Origin: Hyparrhenia diplandra
Taxonomy: Eukaryota > Streptophyta > Magnoliopsida > Poales > Poaceae
Length of the DNA: 64,000 bases
Direction: 5' to 3'
Assembly: GCA_015847255.1 (NCBI GenBank)
Contig: JADLZK010000395.1
Coordinates: 124,001 to 188,000, forward strand
Made by a program: the position numbers and the translations under genes. The notes beneath the pieces were generated by a model that was given only the letters and a program-made list of their open reading frames with translations, was not told the origin of the DNA and ran no database searches. Below are positions 46,986 through 58,399 of this stretch, one piece after another. The first letter of the stretch is position 1. Every line of letters begins with the position of its first letter.

Positions 46986-47297
46986 ATGGAGGAGAGGCGG
47001 CGGAGGCCCGGCGCCCGCGGGAGCGCCAGCGGCGGGAGGCGTCCGTCGTCGCGCGCGGCCGGCGCGGCGCTGCGCCGGAAGGTGCGGGAGCTGCGACGGC
47101 TGGTGCCCGGCGGGGAGGAGGCGCCCGCAGCGGCACTGCTCGTCCGCACGGCCGACTACATCGTGCGGCTCCGGGCCAGGGTCGAACTCCTCCGGGCCCT
47201 CGCCGCCGTCTACGGCGACGCGCCCGCGCCGCTGGAAGTCGCCGACGGTGCGCACGACGCAGCCGGCGCCCACAGCGCCGATGCGTGGGCTGCATGA
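46986..47297 (+). CDS. Atypical HLH protein (PAR/IBH1/UPB1-like), intronless
   Basis: An intact single-exon frame of 103 codons. Residues 3-36 are Arg-rich, but the basic region lacks the His-Glu-Arg pattern that contacts E-box DNA. Residues about 27-41 (ALRRKVRELRRLVPGG) form helix 1, a short loop follows, and residues about 50-75 (LLVRTADYIVRLRARVELL) form helix 2. LVPGG plus TADYI is characteristic of plant atypical HLH regulators, which dimerise with true bHLH factors and block them, often in brassinosteroid, light or growth control. The protein would be nuclear. I chose the ATG at 46986 for its good context (GTCATGGAG) and because no ATG lies before it in the leader. High GC is normal for grass single-exon genes. 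The subfamily cannot be fixed by eye. Confidence 0.8.
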   Translation: MEERRRRPGARGSASGGRRPSSRAAGAALRRKVRELRRLVPGGEEAPAAALLVRTADYIVRLRARVELLRALAAVYGDAPAPLEVADGAHDAAGAHSADAWAA

Positions 47298-48322
47298 GTT
47301 CATCAACCATTATGCCAAAGATTCGTGCATGATGCATCTTTTGGTTAAAATTTCAAAAAAGATGCACACAGCATGCAGCCCAGCTCGTCCGATGCACGCG
47401 TACCGATTGACCAACACTGGTACGTGTGTGCATGCGCAGCAATCATAACTTCAATTCAGTTGGAGAATTCCATGTCAATTCAGAAATTGCAGGAGGGATC
47501 GATGTTGTCTACAATTTTGGATTCATTATTATTTCTCTTCTAATTTTAGTATTGTTTAATTAGCAGATTATTGTGTTCCCAAAATGCATGTGTTTATATC
47601 TGTTGAATTTATGCCCGGGATCTCGATCTCGGTTGCACCTCAAGATAAGCTCAGATCGATGTTCCATACGACCATACACCACCCCTACGCAGGGAAACAA
47701 AAGGCTTCTCTTTTTTCTTTTAGCATAGAAAAAAAAAACGGAAACGAGATTTTCAGTTCATGCTGTATATATATTCATGTATATGCATGTACATTTTCCT
47801 GTCTACTTCCTGACATTGTATAGTGTTTAATTTTCAAAGACCTAATACTTTTATTTCACATGGATTTAAGACTTGGTTTGTAGTAAAAATTCAAACCTTT
47901 AGCAGCGCTGCTATCGAGAGCCAACAGGGAAAGACACGTATTAAGTGCTACCTTTTCTACTGGTATTATTAGGTTGTACCATACGGCTGTATTATTGATG
48001 AGTAGCTACTGTCCAACATGCATGGTGAGATGTGAGCTGGAACGATGTTGCCCTGCACGTACATACGTACACGTTCAAGCAATAGGTCCATATGATACAA
48101 AACATGTCCATACACTAAAGCAGGCCTGGGAAGACATCAAACGATGTGGTTCCACCTATCGATTTTGAACACAATGAGCACATGTGCATCGCTTCACCAG
48201 TACTTGCAGAAATGTAGGAGAAAGGTTGAGAAAAATCAGAGAAGAAATTCTGACAATGGGTTGCTAATCTGTTTTTGGTGGAATATATGGAGAGAAAACG
48301 AGGAAACTTTCCAACAAAAATC
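47298..48322. other. Downstream of the HLH gene
   Basis: Probable 3' untranslated region and spacer, AT-rich, with many CATGCA words. No further gene is recognised. Confidence 0.4.
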
Positions 48323-49247
48323 CACTATTACAATGAGCCATTATAAGAATGACTTGACTTTTAAGTAGAAGCGGTTCTATCTAAAAGCGCTCCTACAGTT
48401 GTCTAAAATCCTCCATTAGAACAACTACCCCTACTAATGGATTAGTAGCTAGGGGCGGTTTTGGGTTTAAGGCGCCCTACAGTTGTCTAAAATCCCCGCA
48501 CTAAAAGTTAAATATTTTAAAATGATCTTGGATGGGAAAATGACCTAAATAAAGGATGTAGATCTCGAAAGTTATGAAGCTTTGTTGTTAACAACTTTTT
48601 ATTTGACATAATTTGATGCCTCAAAATGTGGGGTTTGAACTAAATTTTGAATTTTTTTAAACGACCTCGGATGGAAAAACTTTCTAAATAAGAATTTTAG
48701 ATCTCTAAAAGTTATAAAACTTTGTAATTGAGAACTTTTTATTTAAAATCATCTTGTCATGCAAAAATTACGTTCAAATGTCTTAAATTTAAAATTCAAA
48801 TTTTGAACGACCTCGGATGGAGAAACACCCTCAATGAAAATTGTAGTCCTTGAAACATTATGAAACTTTGTAGTTGACCACTTTTGATTTAAATCCATTT
48901 AGGGCCTCAAATAGTCAATTTTCACTTTCGAATTTACATAATATGTAGTGATCCGGAATGAGATATGGGCGCGATACGAAAGTGTATAGTGCAAAGTGGA
49001 GGGGGAGGTCACGGGTTTGAACCCTCTCCACCGAGTAGCGTCGCGATTTTACGCTAAAGAACGTGCTACTATTGATTTTACGCAAAAAAATGTGGGTGGC
49101 TAAGCGGTGGGGGCCTCGTCGGGGTTTTTTTTTTTTGAATTTTAAAAACGCGAGTTCCATCACCGAACTTTAGGGGCGGCTCGTTTTGTAGGGGCGGCTA
49201 CATCACCAACCGCCGCCCCTAAAGAGCAAACCATTGTAGGAACAGTG
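48323..49247. mobile_element. CACTA-like element with GGGGCGGTT repeats
   Basis: The left end, CACTATTACAATGAGCC, pairs with the reverse of the right end (CACTGTTCCTACAATGG). Near both ends are TAGGGGCGG words, and near the right an inverted pair CTTTAGGGGCGGC / GCCGCCCCTAAAG. The interior has about three copies of a 140 bp block with CGACCTCGGATGG and AAAACTTTGTA words, a pattern common in grass non-autonomous CACTA elements. The 3 bp flanks (ATC and GAG) do not match, so the borders are tentative. Confidence 0.55.
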
Positions 49248-49291
49248 GAGTACAGAGGCTCGCCAGCCACCCTATATGTTTTGGCGTAGTG

Positions 49292-51700
49292 ATCCTTTTG
49301 AAACGGAACAAGGCGGGGAGAGCTTCCTATTGTATTAAAAAGAAGAGAGCCCGGAAAGGCTGAGTACATATATATACAAAAATATGAACTTGAAAAACTC
49401 ATCACAGGGGATCACAATCACAATCACACTTGCGAAGTAATAGCACGGAGATGTTTTTGCTCCCGCCATTTCCCAAAGGCCAGCCTCTTCCTTGATCTTC
49501 GGAGGATATGCATTGGTGCCGATTCTTTGTGCTCAAAAACTCTTGCATTTCTTTCCTTCCGGATCTCCCAACAAACAAGAATGATGATAGAGCGAAGTCC
49601 ACGTCTCGCTGCCGAGGGTGTTCGGTCCGATTTTCCCACCAAGCTTGTACCGAATCTCCCAACACCCGGTGAAGGTCGCTTAAGTTTCCATTGCCTAGCC
49701 ATCTTTGCGACACCCTCCCAAATACGCTTTGGTGTATCGACAATCTTGGAAAAGATGTATTCCGGACTCTTGGTGGCACCTACACGGGGGACACACGCCA
49801 TTGTTCGGCCACGCTCACGCTTTGTAGTCTATCGGAGGTCCAAATTCTATTTTGGATGGCAAGCCACCCAAAGAATTTGCATTTTGGCGGCGCCGGACTT
49901 TCCAAATCGGTCGTTTGAAGTTTGTTGTCGTGGATCCAATGAATTGTGCACGGTAGGCTGATCCTCTTGTGTATTTTCCATTAGGTGTGAATTTCCGGAT
50001 GATGTTGTCTTCCCCTGCCCGATTGGAGCCGAAAGTGGTTTATGGCGTGCCATAGTTGGACATATTCCACGAAATGTTGGGAGGTGAAAGTTGCATGTCT
50101 CAGGTCTATGTCCTTAATCCATGTCCTATTGTGCAAAGCTTTGTTGACTGACTTGTGTTTGCCTCTTGAAATTTTGAAGATGCCCGGTGCTAGATCACGG
50201 GGCCTCGACCTTGGAGCCAAGCACCGCACACGGAAGGATGTTTTGCAACCATCGCCAACCGTGATTGTTGTTACCGCTAGTAAATAGTAGTCTATCGGGC
50301 CGTGTCACATGGTAGGTCGGGGTTAGCCAATAGTCTTCCATGGTCTTCCCATTCTTTCCATAGCCACCTAAGGCGTAAGCGCTCTTGCAAATTTTCCAAG
50401 ATGTAGAATGCCCAGCCCTTCCAATTCGGTTGGCCAAGCGGAACGAGGCCAGTTCACTTTGCATTTTCCCCCGTTAGCTTCTCGGATCCTGCCCAGAGGA
50501 AGCTCTTGCTAAAGCCGTCGATTTCCTTCAGTGTGGCTTTAGGAGCATTAAGGGATGTGAGGGAGTAGACAGCTTGGGAGGTGAGAACCGCTTTGACTAA
50601 GGTGGACCGTCCTACATGATTAATGTTCCTGCCCTTCCAAATAGTGAGCTTGCTCACCGCCTTGTCCACAAGAGGTCGGAAATCAATCGGCGCAATCTGT
50701 TGCTTGTTAGAGGTAGACCAAGATACTTTGTTGGGAATCGAAAAGGTGCGTCGTCTTGGGAAATTGCTTAAGACCTCATCCGGTCGACACCTTGGCACCT
50801 GATAGGGATGACGGATGACTTACGCACATTTGTTTTGAGTCCGGTCACGCCACCAAACTTGGTTAGAATTTCAGCGGCGTGGAGACATCCCTTTTATATG
50901 GCTTGACAAAAATTGCCGTGTCGTCCGCGTACATGGATGTCCGTATGACATTGTGTTTTCCCCTAAACTTTGTCAAGTGTCCTTCTTTCGTCGCAAGGTC
51001 AATGATTTTTTGGAGTGGGTCAATGACAATGACAAATAGTAGTGGTGAAAGGGGATCGCCTTGGCGCAGTCCTCGGACGTGCTTGATGGGTGTAGTAGGG
51101 ACTCCACTAAGCAGGATGCGAGAAGATGCTGATGATAGGAGGGCAGCCACTCAATCTCTCCATCTTGGAGGGAAGCCTAGCTTGCACATCAGTGTGAGTA
51201 GATATTCCCACCGTACTGAATCGAAAGCCTTAGTTATGTCAAGCTTGAAAAACAGGCCCGGGGTCTTCGATCTCTGAAATCGACGCGACACAGCACAACG
51301 AACCGACATGAAGTTATCATGGATGCTTCTTTTTTTGATGAAGGCGCTCTGGCTCTTGGAAATCAACTTGTTCATGTGAGGTGCTAGGCGCATTGCCAGG
51401 ACCTTCGCAATGATCTTGGCTATGGAGTGGATTAGGCTTATGGGCCTAAAATCCGAAACCGAGTCTGCCCCATCCTTCTTTGGGATAAGCGCCACATTTG
51501 CTGTATTTAGGATAGCTAAATTGGAGATGCGCAGTCTATGGAAGGCATTGGCTGCGTTCATGACATCCCCTTTGACAATGTCCCAACATTCCTTGAAAAA
51601 AAGACCCATGAAGCCGTCTGGTCCGGGCGCCTTATCGGATGGCATTTGATTTAAGGCCTTCGTGAATTTGATCCTTAAATCCAAGACAATTAGCAGGACT
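49292..51700 (-). mobile_element. LINE (L1-type), 5'-truncated and decayed
   Basis: On the minus strand this holds most of a non-LTR reverse transcriptase, split over several frames. It runs from SDKAPGPDGF near 51640, through LFFKLDITKAFDS (motif A) near 51250, RGLRQGDPLSPLLF (motif B) near 51060, to YADDTAIFVK (motif C, catalytic Asp pair) near 50920. Toward 49500 the C-terminal zinc-binding region appears (WEIRKERNARVFEHK). The 3' end shows ACTCAGCCTTTCCGGGCTC and finishes GTTTCAAAA at 49292. The endonuclease and ORF1 are missing. Stops and shifts abound, so it is inactive. I found no target duplication. Confidence 0.9.
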
Positions 51701-52226
51701 ATGTAAAGATGACATTCTCCAGACAACACATGAAGCTCCGGACTGACAGTAGCCGTGCGTTGATGCCTCCCATATATAGCAGTCAAGCAAACATCGTGCC
51801 AACGTCCGCGCCGAGCAACCGAGTGGCCTTCAGTAATCCCAATCCAGTTGTCTAGTAGAGTATTAGAGTGGACACTTGTGGTCTAGTTATAAAAAAAAAA
51901 TGCTTTTGTTTTGATTTGCACCTGTACAGTTTCTTGTTCTATTTCACCGTCTAATAAATTTTGCATCGAAGTTTTTGCTGCCATTTCCAAGAAAAAAATA
52001 GTATAGGAAATTGAGAAGATATATACCACAACAGATTGATAAAAGCTTCTTATCTCATTATATATGGCATCTACATGTGAGTAAGAAAATTTCATTTCTC
52101 CTCTTCTTGCTCCATCTCCTCTCAGCCAACGGCGCAGGCAGACATACTCGCGCGGTCTACTCTCTTGTTAATTCGCTCCCTCTGTCTCGGAGCATATATA
52201 ACACGGCAAGCATGCTCGTCCGATGG
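51701..52226. other. Intergenic, partial MITE end
   Basis: Mostly AT-rich with no gene. CTCCCTCTGTCTC at about 52177 resembles one Stowaway end, without a partner. Confidence 0.35.
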
Positions 52227-52231
52227 CAAGG

Positions 52232-54194
52232 TGTAAGGTCGAGATGGGGACAAAGCTTGTGATCAAAAGAATGTAAGACCACCGCGAAGTGTGGACACAA
52301 GATGACACCGGTGGTTTTTTACGAAGTCTCGGGAAGCTTGTCAACTTCCCCTTACTCCTCGTTGTGTTGACCAACACCTCGATGATTCTTGGACTAGGCG
52401 GCTCTCCGCTAGTTGGCCCCACAAGGCTCTCCAAGATACCACTCACAGGGGTGGTAACTGAATGACGCGCTCTTGTAGTGTTACTCTTTGCGATCACTGC
52501 GAGGTGAACACGAACCTCTCACAAATCCTCCTCCGGAGCACCGTAGGATCTCTCTTGCGTGCTTCAACGGAGTCCCTTGCCACCAAGACGTCTAGGATGT
52601 GGCAACCTTCAAGAGAAACAAGCGCACCGGCTTGCAACACGATCACCTAGTGTCACGAATGCGATCTCTCAACGCAACACATTAGAAATCGATCTCTCAC
52701 ACAATTGGATGAACACTATCAAGCATATGTGAGTGGGAGGGCTCGCTAGCACTCTCAAGCATGGACACAAAGTCTCCAAGGTGCTCAGCACCTACCAAGG
52801 CCGGCCACCACATCGTTTTATAGCCCCCAAGCCAAAATAGAGTCGTTACCTCCGCAGCGAAGATGCGAAAAGCGTGCGCCGGGCGTGCCGGCCGCTCAGC
52901 GTCGAGCGCTACATAGTAGCGTCCCGGCGCCCTCCGATCACGCCATGTGTCACTAGCCGTTGCCCAAATGCACTCAGTCACACACACGTTCGCGCGGCTC
53001 CTCGGCGTCGGCGTAGTCGAGACGCTGCAAGACCGCGCCACCGTCGGGCGCACCCTAGGCGTTCGATCGTTCAACTCGCGCTTGGCCTCGCCCGGTTGCT
53101 TCACCAAGCACGGACACGGCCACCCGTCGGGCGGCATCCAACGCAGGTGTGTCGGATGTGCCGGCGCTGCCACTCTTGTAGCGCTAGCCCAACGCAGCGT
53201 CGATGCTCTCGGCCCGGCGTCCGGCGCTTACAACCCTGGCGTCCGATACATGTAAAACCATGTTTTACAAGCCGTTGCAAATGCTAACTTCTCTGCCTTT
53301 GCTCAAACATGCTAGCCAACAAGTAAACCAACTTGTGCTCCAGAGATAGCATATTTTCTCCAACAACTTGCATTCAGCGCAATAGAAAATAAGCGTTTCA
53401 TTTTCTCAAAAGCGCTGAATCCCGCCTCGCAAGCTTGCCGGGAGGGAGAGTGGTACCCAAACCCAAATCAACCCTGCAAACACCACCGCCTTTGCAAAAG
53501 TGCTAACGCCACCAAGTGTATATCACCATGTGCCTATTTGTTAGCATTTCACAAACATTTTTCAAAGGATTTTCACTTGAGCTCACTACGCCACTCTATC
53601 CTAACACATCGCAAAGTTAGATCGTACAAGTGGCACTAGATGACCGATATGAAAACAAGTTCACCCCTCTTGATAGTACGGCCATCTATCCTAAACCTGG
53701 TCATAAACTTCTCTAAGCTCCTCATGACCCGTGAAATGAAATGCCCTAGATTATACCTTTGCCTTGTGCATTTCCATTTCGGCTCCATCTCCTCCAAGTG
53801 CCAATGCAACACATGCATCAACACGATCAAGAATGATATGATCCACTCCATATCATCGCATGACCCTCTTGGTTCATCGATTTTGTCCTCACTTGTTCTT
53901 CACAGTTGTGTCGGTCCTTCAGCGCCAAGTCTTGCTCAAGTTTCACTACCTCGTGGTCCATGACTTCAAAGCCTCGACTAGCCCTTCGGACTTGCAAACC
54001 GGTCCTTCTAGCCAAGCGTCATCTTGATCTTCACCATCTTGGTCACATGACTCCATGTCATGTCTCATATGTAATAAAGCTTCTTCATTGTGTCGTCACA
54101 TGTGAACTAATCTCCTATGTATTATCTCAATCACACTTAATTAGTTCACCTAATGTTATGACTCAATTACCAAAAAACCACAAGGGACCTTTCA
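52232..54194 (-). mobile_element. Solo LTR, minus strand, TSD CAAGG
   Basis: On the minus strand it starts TGAAAGGTCC (54194) and ends CGACCTTACA (52232); the ends form a 10 bp inverted repeat with two mismatches. CAAGG is duplicated at 52227-52231 and 54195-54199. A minus-strand TATA box (TATAAAA) lies at 52818-52824. GC-rich DNA at 52860-53230 forms part of U3. The end words match the GGACCTTTCA end of the LTR at 61422. There is no internal sequence or partner LTR nearby. Confidence 0.88.
52818..52824 (-). promoter_or_regulatory. TATA box of the minus-strand solo LTR
   Basis: TATAAAA read on the minus strand inside GGGGGCTATAAAACGATG. It points left toward the LINE and could drive antisense transcripts if the LTR is active. 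Confidence 0.5.
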
Positions 54195-54297
54195 CAAGGC
54201 GGTGTGGCAGTCCCATAGTCGATTTAAAACTTTGGCAAAATTCCACGTATTTCGATAATTCGGTGGTGACTGAAAGAAAATCTAAAATTTTGTAATT

Positions 54298-54435
54298 ACT
54301 TCCTCCATCCTAAATTATAAGTCGCTTTGACTTTTTGATTCATTCATTTAGTTATGTATCTAGACATATTATTGTATCTAGATGTATAGCAAAAGGACAT
54401 AAAAAAATCAAACGACTTATAATATAGACTAGCAT
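54298..54435. mobile_element. Stowaway MITE
   Basis: The left end (CTTCCTCCATCCTAAATTAT) and right end (AAACGACTTATAATATAGA) pair as inverted repeats, with AAGTCGCTTTGACTTTTT typical of the family. About 140 bp, AT-rich, non-coding. Confidence 0.75.
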
Positions 54436-55060
54436 AGCGCTTCGTGCTTTGCTACGGGATAACCAAATGTGTATAAAAATACACGGATCGTATGATAAGA
54501 TAACAATACTGTGAAATTAATCAATGATATTAAAGTGATATTTAATATAAAAAGCTTCATACTCGTGTGTTGCTACGGGATAGTTAAACCTTTGTATTAA
54601 AAATATACGGATCGCACGATAAGATAACAATCTTGTAAAATTAAATACTAATATTAAAGTTACATTTAGTCCAATAAGTAAAGTTCATACAATTAACAAT
54701 TACACAGAGAGCGTGTCCTTGTAGGCTCACAAACTATCATCGGGGAAAGTAAGTAGACACACTTCCTCACTCAATTGAGGAAAAATGGGGGGTTAGAAAG
54801 TAAAGTGTGTGCGCTCGTGGTCCATCGTGAACCATGTACATGGGGCACAATGGGGTCATATACTTTCTTTGTATTTGTTTATTTATTTTGATAGGTAGCA
54901 TGCCCATGCGTCGGGATAAAACTTTTGTACTGGGAATACACAGATCGCATGATAAAGATAATACGGATCACCACCTGTTTCAAATTCAGTTGATTTCAAT
55001 ATTAAAAAGAAGCTTGCTAGCGCAGCAAGTCCAAAACAAATGACGACACCACTACATGTC
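54436..55060. repeat. ~121 bp direct repeats with GCTACGGGAT core
   Basis: GCTACGGGAT occurs at 54451 and 54572, each followed by AAATACACGGATCG-like words and ATAAGATAACAAT, with a third diverged copy near 54905-54965. The CGTGCTTTGCTACGGG word resembles hairpin ends seen in some plant Helitrons, but no full Helitron end is proven. Confidence 0.5.
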
Positions 55061-55438
55061 TAACTATTGGCAAATTAGTAAAGAAAATTTGGTTCTCATT
55101 TTCAAGTCAATCCGTCAATCCGACCTCAATTGCTATTGGCTAGCTTTGAGAAACTGAGACAACATATCAAATTGCGACAAAAAATAAAAATGAATAGGCT
55201 CCAATGAAACAGTGAGAAATGTTGATTCACATCTAATGCTTGGCGCATCTAACAAAATTAGATTTTTGCCCGGAGCACTACCAGTATTCAGCCAAACCAA
55301 AAAACTGAACAATTTAAAATGTCAGGTGAATGCAGACTTATCACACAGCAGAGCAGGCAATGCTAGAGCATGGAAACCATAGGTACAAAAAAGAATTAAA
55401 TCTTCATGAAAATAGAGAGCGCTAGTATATGAATCAAC

Positions 55439-57205
55439 CTGATGCCCAACGGCAAAACAATGGACTTGTCTGATGCCTAGCCTAGGTAGGTCCTTGGACC
55501 CAGCAAAATCTCGCCGCTGATGAGTAGTAGTAATTGGAGGTCTTGAGGCAATCACTGCAAATGGATAGTTGAAAACACCTTGTGCTTCCAACTCAAATTC
55601 AATGGTTAACTACATCTCAGTCCATTATGCATAATACCATGAAAACCACAAATGTACATGAAATCTGCACCAATTGTAGCTTTGTACTGCTGACTGAACT
55701 TTTTCTGGACATATCTAGCTGAAAGTCAAGAGTATCAAAGCACACAAAGTGCTTAAAGCTGTCCAACATTTCAGATCGATTCTTCTTGCATTTACATCAT
55801 CTTAATTATAGGCCCCATTCTGCAATAAGCACGATGTTATGCCAGCTCCCAGAGATTTCAGAACAAGATTCACAAAATCACAGGTCATGCTCACGGCTCA
55901 CGCACAGCGCAATGAATGAGAATGCAGTTAAACAGTTATTGACTGCAACTCTGCCAGTGTGACCACACACGGTAATGCAAAATCCCATACCCTAATGCGT
56001 TCTTCAGCTCAACAGATGAAACTCATGTCTAAGAACTGTACACAAGTATTGTGGTATTAAACAAACAAATAAATAAATAAATAGGAACCTGTGGCAGTAT
56101 ACATGTATTTGTATCATCTATTAGTTCAGCCTTCCACTGTATTCATGGTCTGACCTTAGGTACTAACCGAGGAGTTTATACATAAAGAAAATCACAAACT
56201 AAATAGAATGCGTCAAAAAAATAGTGAAGCTGGGCTAAGAACTGAGCAAAGTAGCAATGCAAACTTAAAAATGGCTGTAGCAATCTTCAGATTGTTGGCA
56301 TACTGAAAGTGTCTATTTATACTAATTTGTTTCAGAAAGCTTGATTTGCATCTAACAAATTTATATTTGATATTGCAACAGGATAGATGTGAACACATGA
56401 CTAAGCCTAAAGCCTTGATTCCATCACACCTTAACATGAATCACCATATGTAGGAAAATAAATCTAAAAACAAGAATGGTGCAGATCCAATCCTCACCTA
56501 AAAAAACATCACAAATCCTGGGAATGTCCTCCTGGAATGAAGCATTCATTTTGGATCTGCCAATAACATAGAAATTTGGAACTCAAATAAATTAATGGAT
56601 GGAGATATCAACTGGACATATAGTGCGGTTTCTCTGTGATACCTGCTTTGTGGATCGATGTAGCCCTGATCAAGGAAGAAGCTTCGTCATCACAAATCCA
56701 ATGTCAGGCCGCAGTTCATGCATATCAGGAGGCCACACCATCCTTCGTGGAATCCCCTGCCAGCATGCCAAAGGGCCACGCCGCCCCCAACCAAGGTCAC
56801 CATGGACGCACGCAGAGGCTGGCGCCACCATCGTACGTTGCGAGAACGCGAAGGAACAACTCACCTGGAAGATTGCAGCCCCACTGGACCGCACGGGAGG
56901 TGCGGCACCCGCGTCCGACCCGCGGCGCCGCCGGGTTGGCTAGCCTGGCCGGGCGTCGACCCTGCTTGACCTCCTGCACCGCCAGGATGATTCGCATGGT
57001 ATGCGTGTGCCTCCTGTGCCTGCTCATGTCCACCGGCTCCTCCTCCGGCGAGGTGAGATCCGCCGCCGCCATCAGTTTGGAAAGGGGCGCTGCAAGGGAG
57101 TTGCCGATAGATCCATCCCCGAAGCCACCATGGGATGGGATGGTGTGCTCGCACGTATGGCTGCGCCACCACCGTGGGTCGAGTCACGCCGCCCGGAGTT
57201 GCCAT
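55439..57205 (-). CDS. Possible multi-exon gene or captured gene fragment, product unknown
   Basis: On the minus strand three candidate exons join in one frame: 57205-56865 (starts MATPGGVTRPTVV; Gly/His/Pro-rich part with HEQAQEAHAYHANHPGG; ends LQSS plus two bases of a codon before GTGAG), 56556-56498 (between TTGGCAG and GTGAG, reading SKMNASFQEDIPRICDVFL) and 55554-55439 (after TTTGCAG, reading VIASRPPITTTHQRRDFAG, ends before GTTGAT). Phases agree at both joins, which is unlikely but not impossible by chance. I do not recognise the protein and see no stop exon. It could be a low-expressed gene, a pseudogene, or host exons captured by a transposon. The exon model is my inference. Confidence 0.3.
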
Positions 57206-57660
57206 GCCCGTGGGTTAGGCCGCGCCGCTGCTTGAGTGCTGCTGCGCCCGTGCATCGGGCCGTGCGTCACGCCGTCACCTAGGGTCGACATCAGTGGCAG
57301 GAAGGAGCTCGCCGCCGTTGCTGGAGGAGGTGGGTGGAAGGGCTCCAAGACAATACCCGAAGCCCCATCACCTTGATGCGCCGCCGCCACCAAGATTTGA
57401 GGTGGGGAGGGCTGTCGCTGCAGCGTCGGGGTTGTGGAGGCCGCGCGCGAAGGTGTTATGCTCGTCGCCGCCCGACGTCGGCGTGCCGCGTGTGATGTCG
57501 CGAGGAGGCGGCGGCGGCGGCGGCGTCGCAGGCGGAGGGGAGACCGGAGGCGGGATCGTCGCGAGGAGAATTGCTGCTGCGGAGGGAGCGCAAGCGTGGG
57601 TGCGGAGATGAAGGTGGCGGTGAACGTGGAAGAGGAGTCGCAAGAATCACGAACCGTCTG
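57206..57660. other. GC-rich region, possible 5' part of the minus-strand gene
   Basis: Strongly GC-rich with CGGCGG runs at 57508-57530. Long frames exist on both strands, as expected from base composition alone. It could be leader or promoter of the putative gene to its left. Confidence 0.3.
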
Positions 57661-58399
57661 TTTCTTTTCCTTTTTTTCTACCGAGGAGAGGGGAGGGAGG
57701 GGAGTGCGTCGTTCGCACGGGGCGGAATGGAGCGACCTCAGGTTTTTACCTCACGAAAAACTACCTCCCTTTCATCCTGCAGTAAAGAATCGAGGGAGTA
57801 ACGTACTAATAGATGTTCTGAAATTCTACATGTGTACGTCTCTATTAATGCAGGAGGTTATCCCCTAATAAATATAGAGTGTAATCCTTATGGATGGTTC
57901 GATGTATCATGTAAATAATGTATTTATAGATATCAGTTTATTTTAAAAAGGATATATTAATATACCCCTAACTTTTGTATTGACTAATGCACATGGTTTT
58001 TTATTACTACAAGCAAGCGAAACAATTCCAAGGATATTTGACACCCTAATTTTTGCTTTTCAAAGTAGAAATTAAATTGATTTAAATTCATATTTATGCT
58101 TCACAACTTATGCATTCATGTTGTTGCATAAATTTTATTGTTTGCTCTTGTTTGAGTTTTTGTAATAGTCGAGCCGGGCTTGGTGTTCGACAGCGGTAGT
58201 TTGCGCACAGGCGACGGCGGCAGCGGTGTCTTGCGCGGCACATGCGGCGTGAGAGAGAGAGAGAGATTGTTTATTGTTTAAATCAGATGACTACATATCC
58301 TCTTGTATTTATAGTCATAGGAGACTTGACTTCTAAGCAATCTATATTCTATTTTGTTATTTATTCCTAAATAACTATTGCCTAAGATAACTTGTTGAC
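57661..58399. other. AT-rich spacer with a (GA)n tract
   Basis: No gene. A short GA microsatellite lies at 58250-58266. TACCTCCCTTTCATCC and GAGGGAGTA at 57764-57801 look like two MITE ends brought together. Confidence 0.4.

Noticed and set aside
46340..47149. 269-residue minus-strand frame across the HLH promoter and gene
   Set aside because: Long frames are expected opposite GC-rich coding DNA. It is Arg/Ser/Pro-rich, has no domain, and overlaps the well-supported HLH frame and its promoter.
49005..49040. Second candidate tRNA-like B box (GGGTTTGAACCC)
   Set aside because: No A box or cloverleaf at the right distance. It lies in the inner part of a CACTA-like element in which such words are common.
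48323..49247. Reading this element as a definite CACTA transposon
   Set aside because: The terminal words fit, but the flanking triplets ATC and GAG differ, so it is listed only as CACTA-like.
49292..51700. Target-site duplication of the LINE (GTAGTGATCC)
   Set aside because: The word next to the 3' end at about 49284 is not found near the 5' end at 51690-52200, so no duplication is claimed.
56987..57235. 82-residue plus-strand frame starting MIRMVCVCLLCLLMS, which looks like a secreted-peptide signal sequence
   Set aside because: It is antisense to the more protein-like exon with HEQAQEAHAYHANHPGG on the minus strand, and no mature peptide motif of a known plant peptide family follows. Kept only as a remote possibility.
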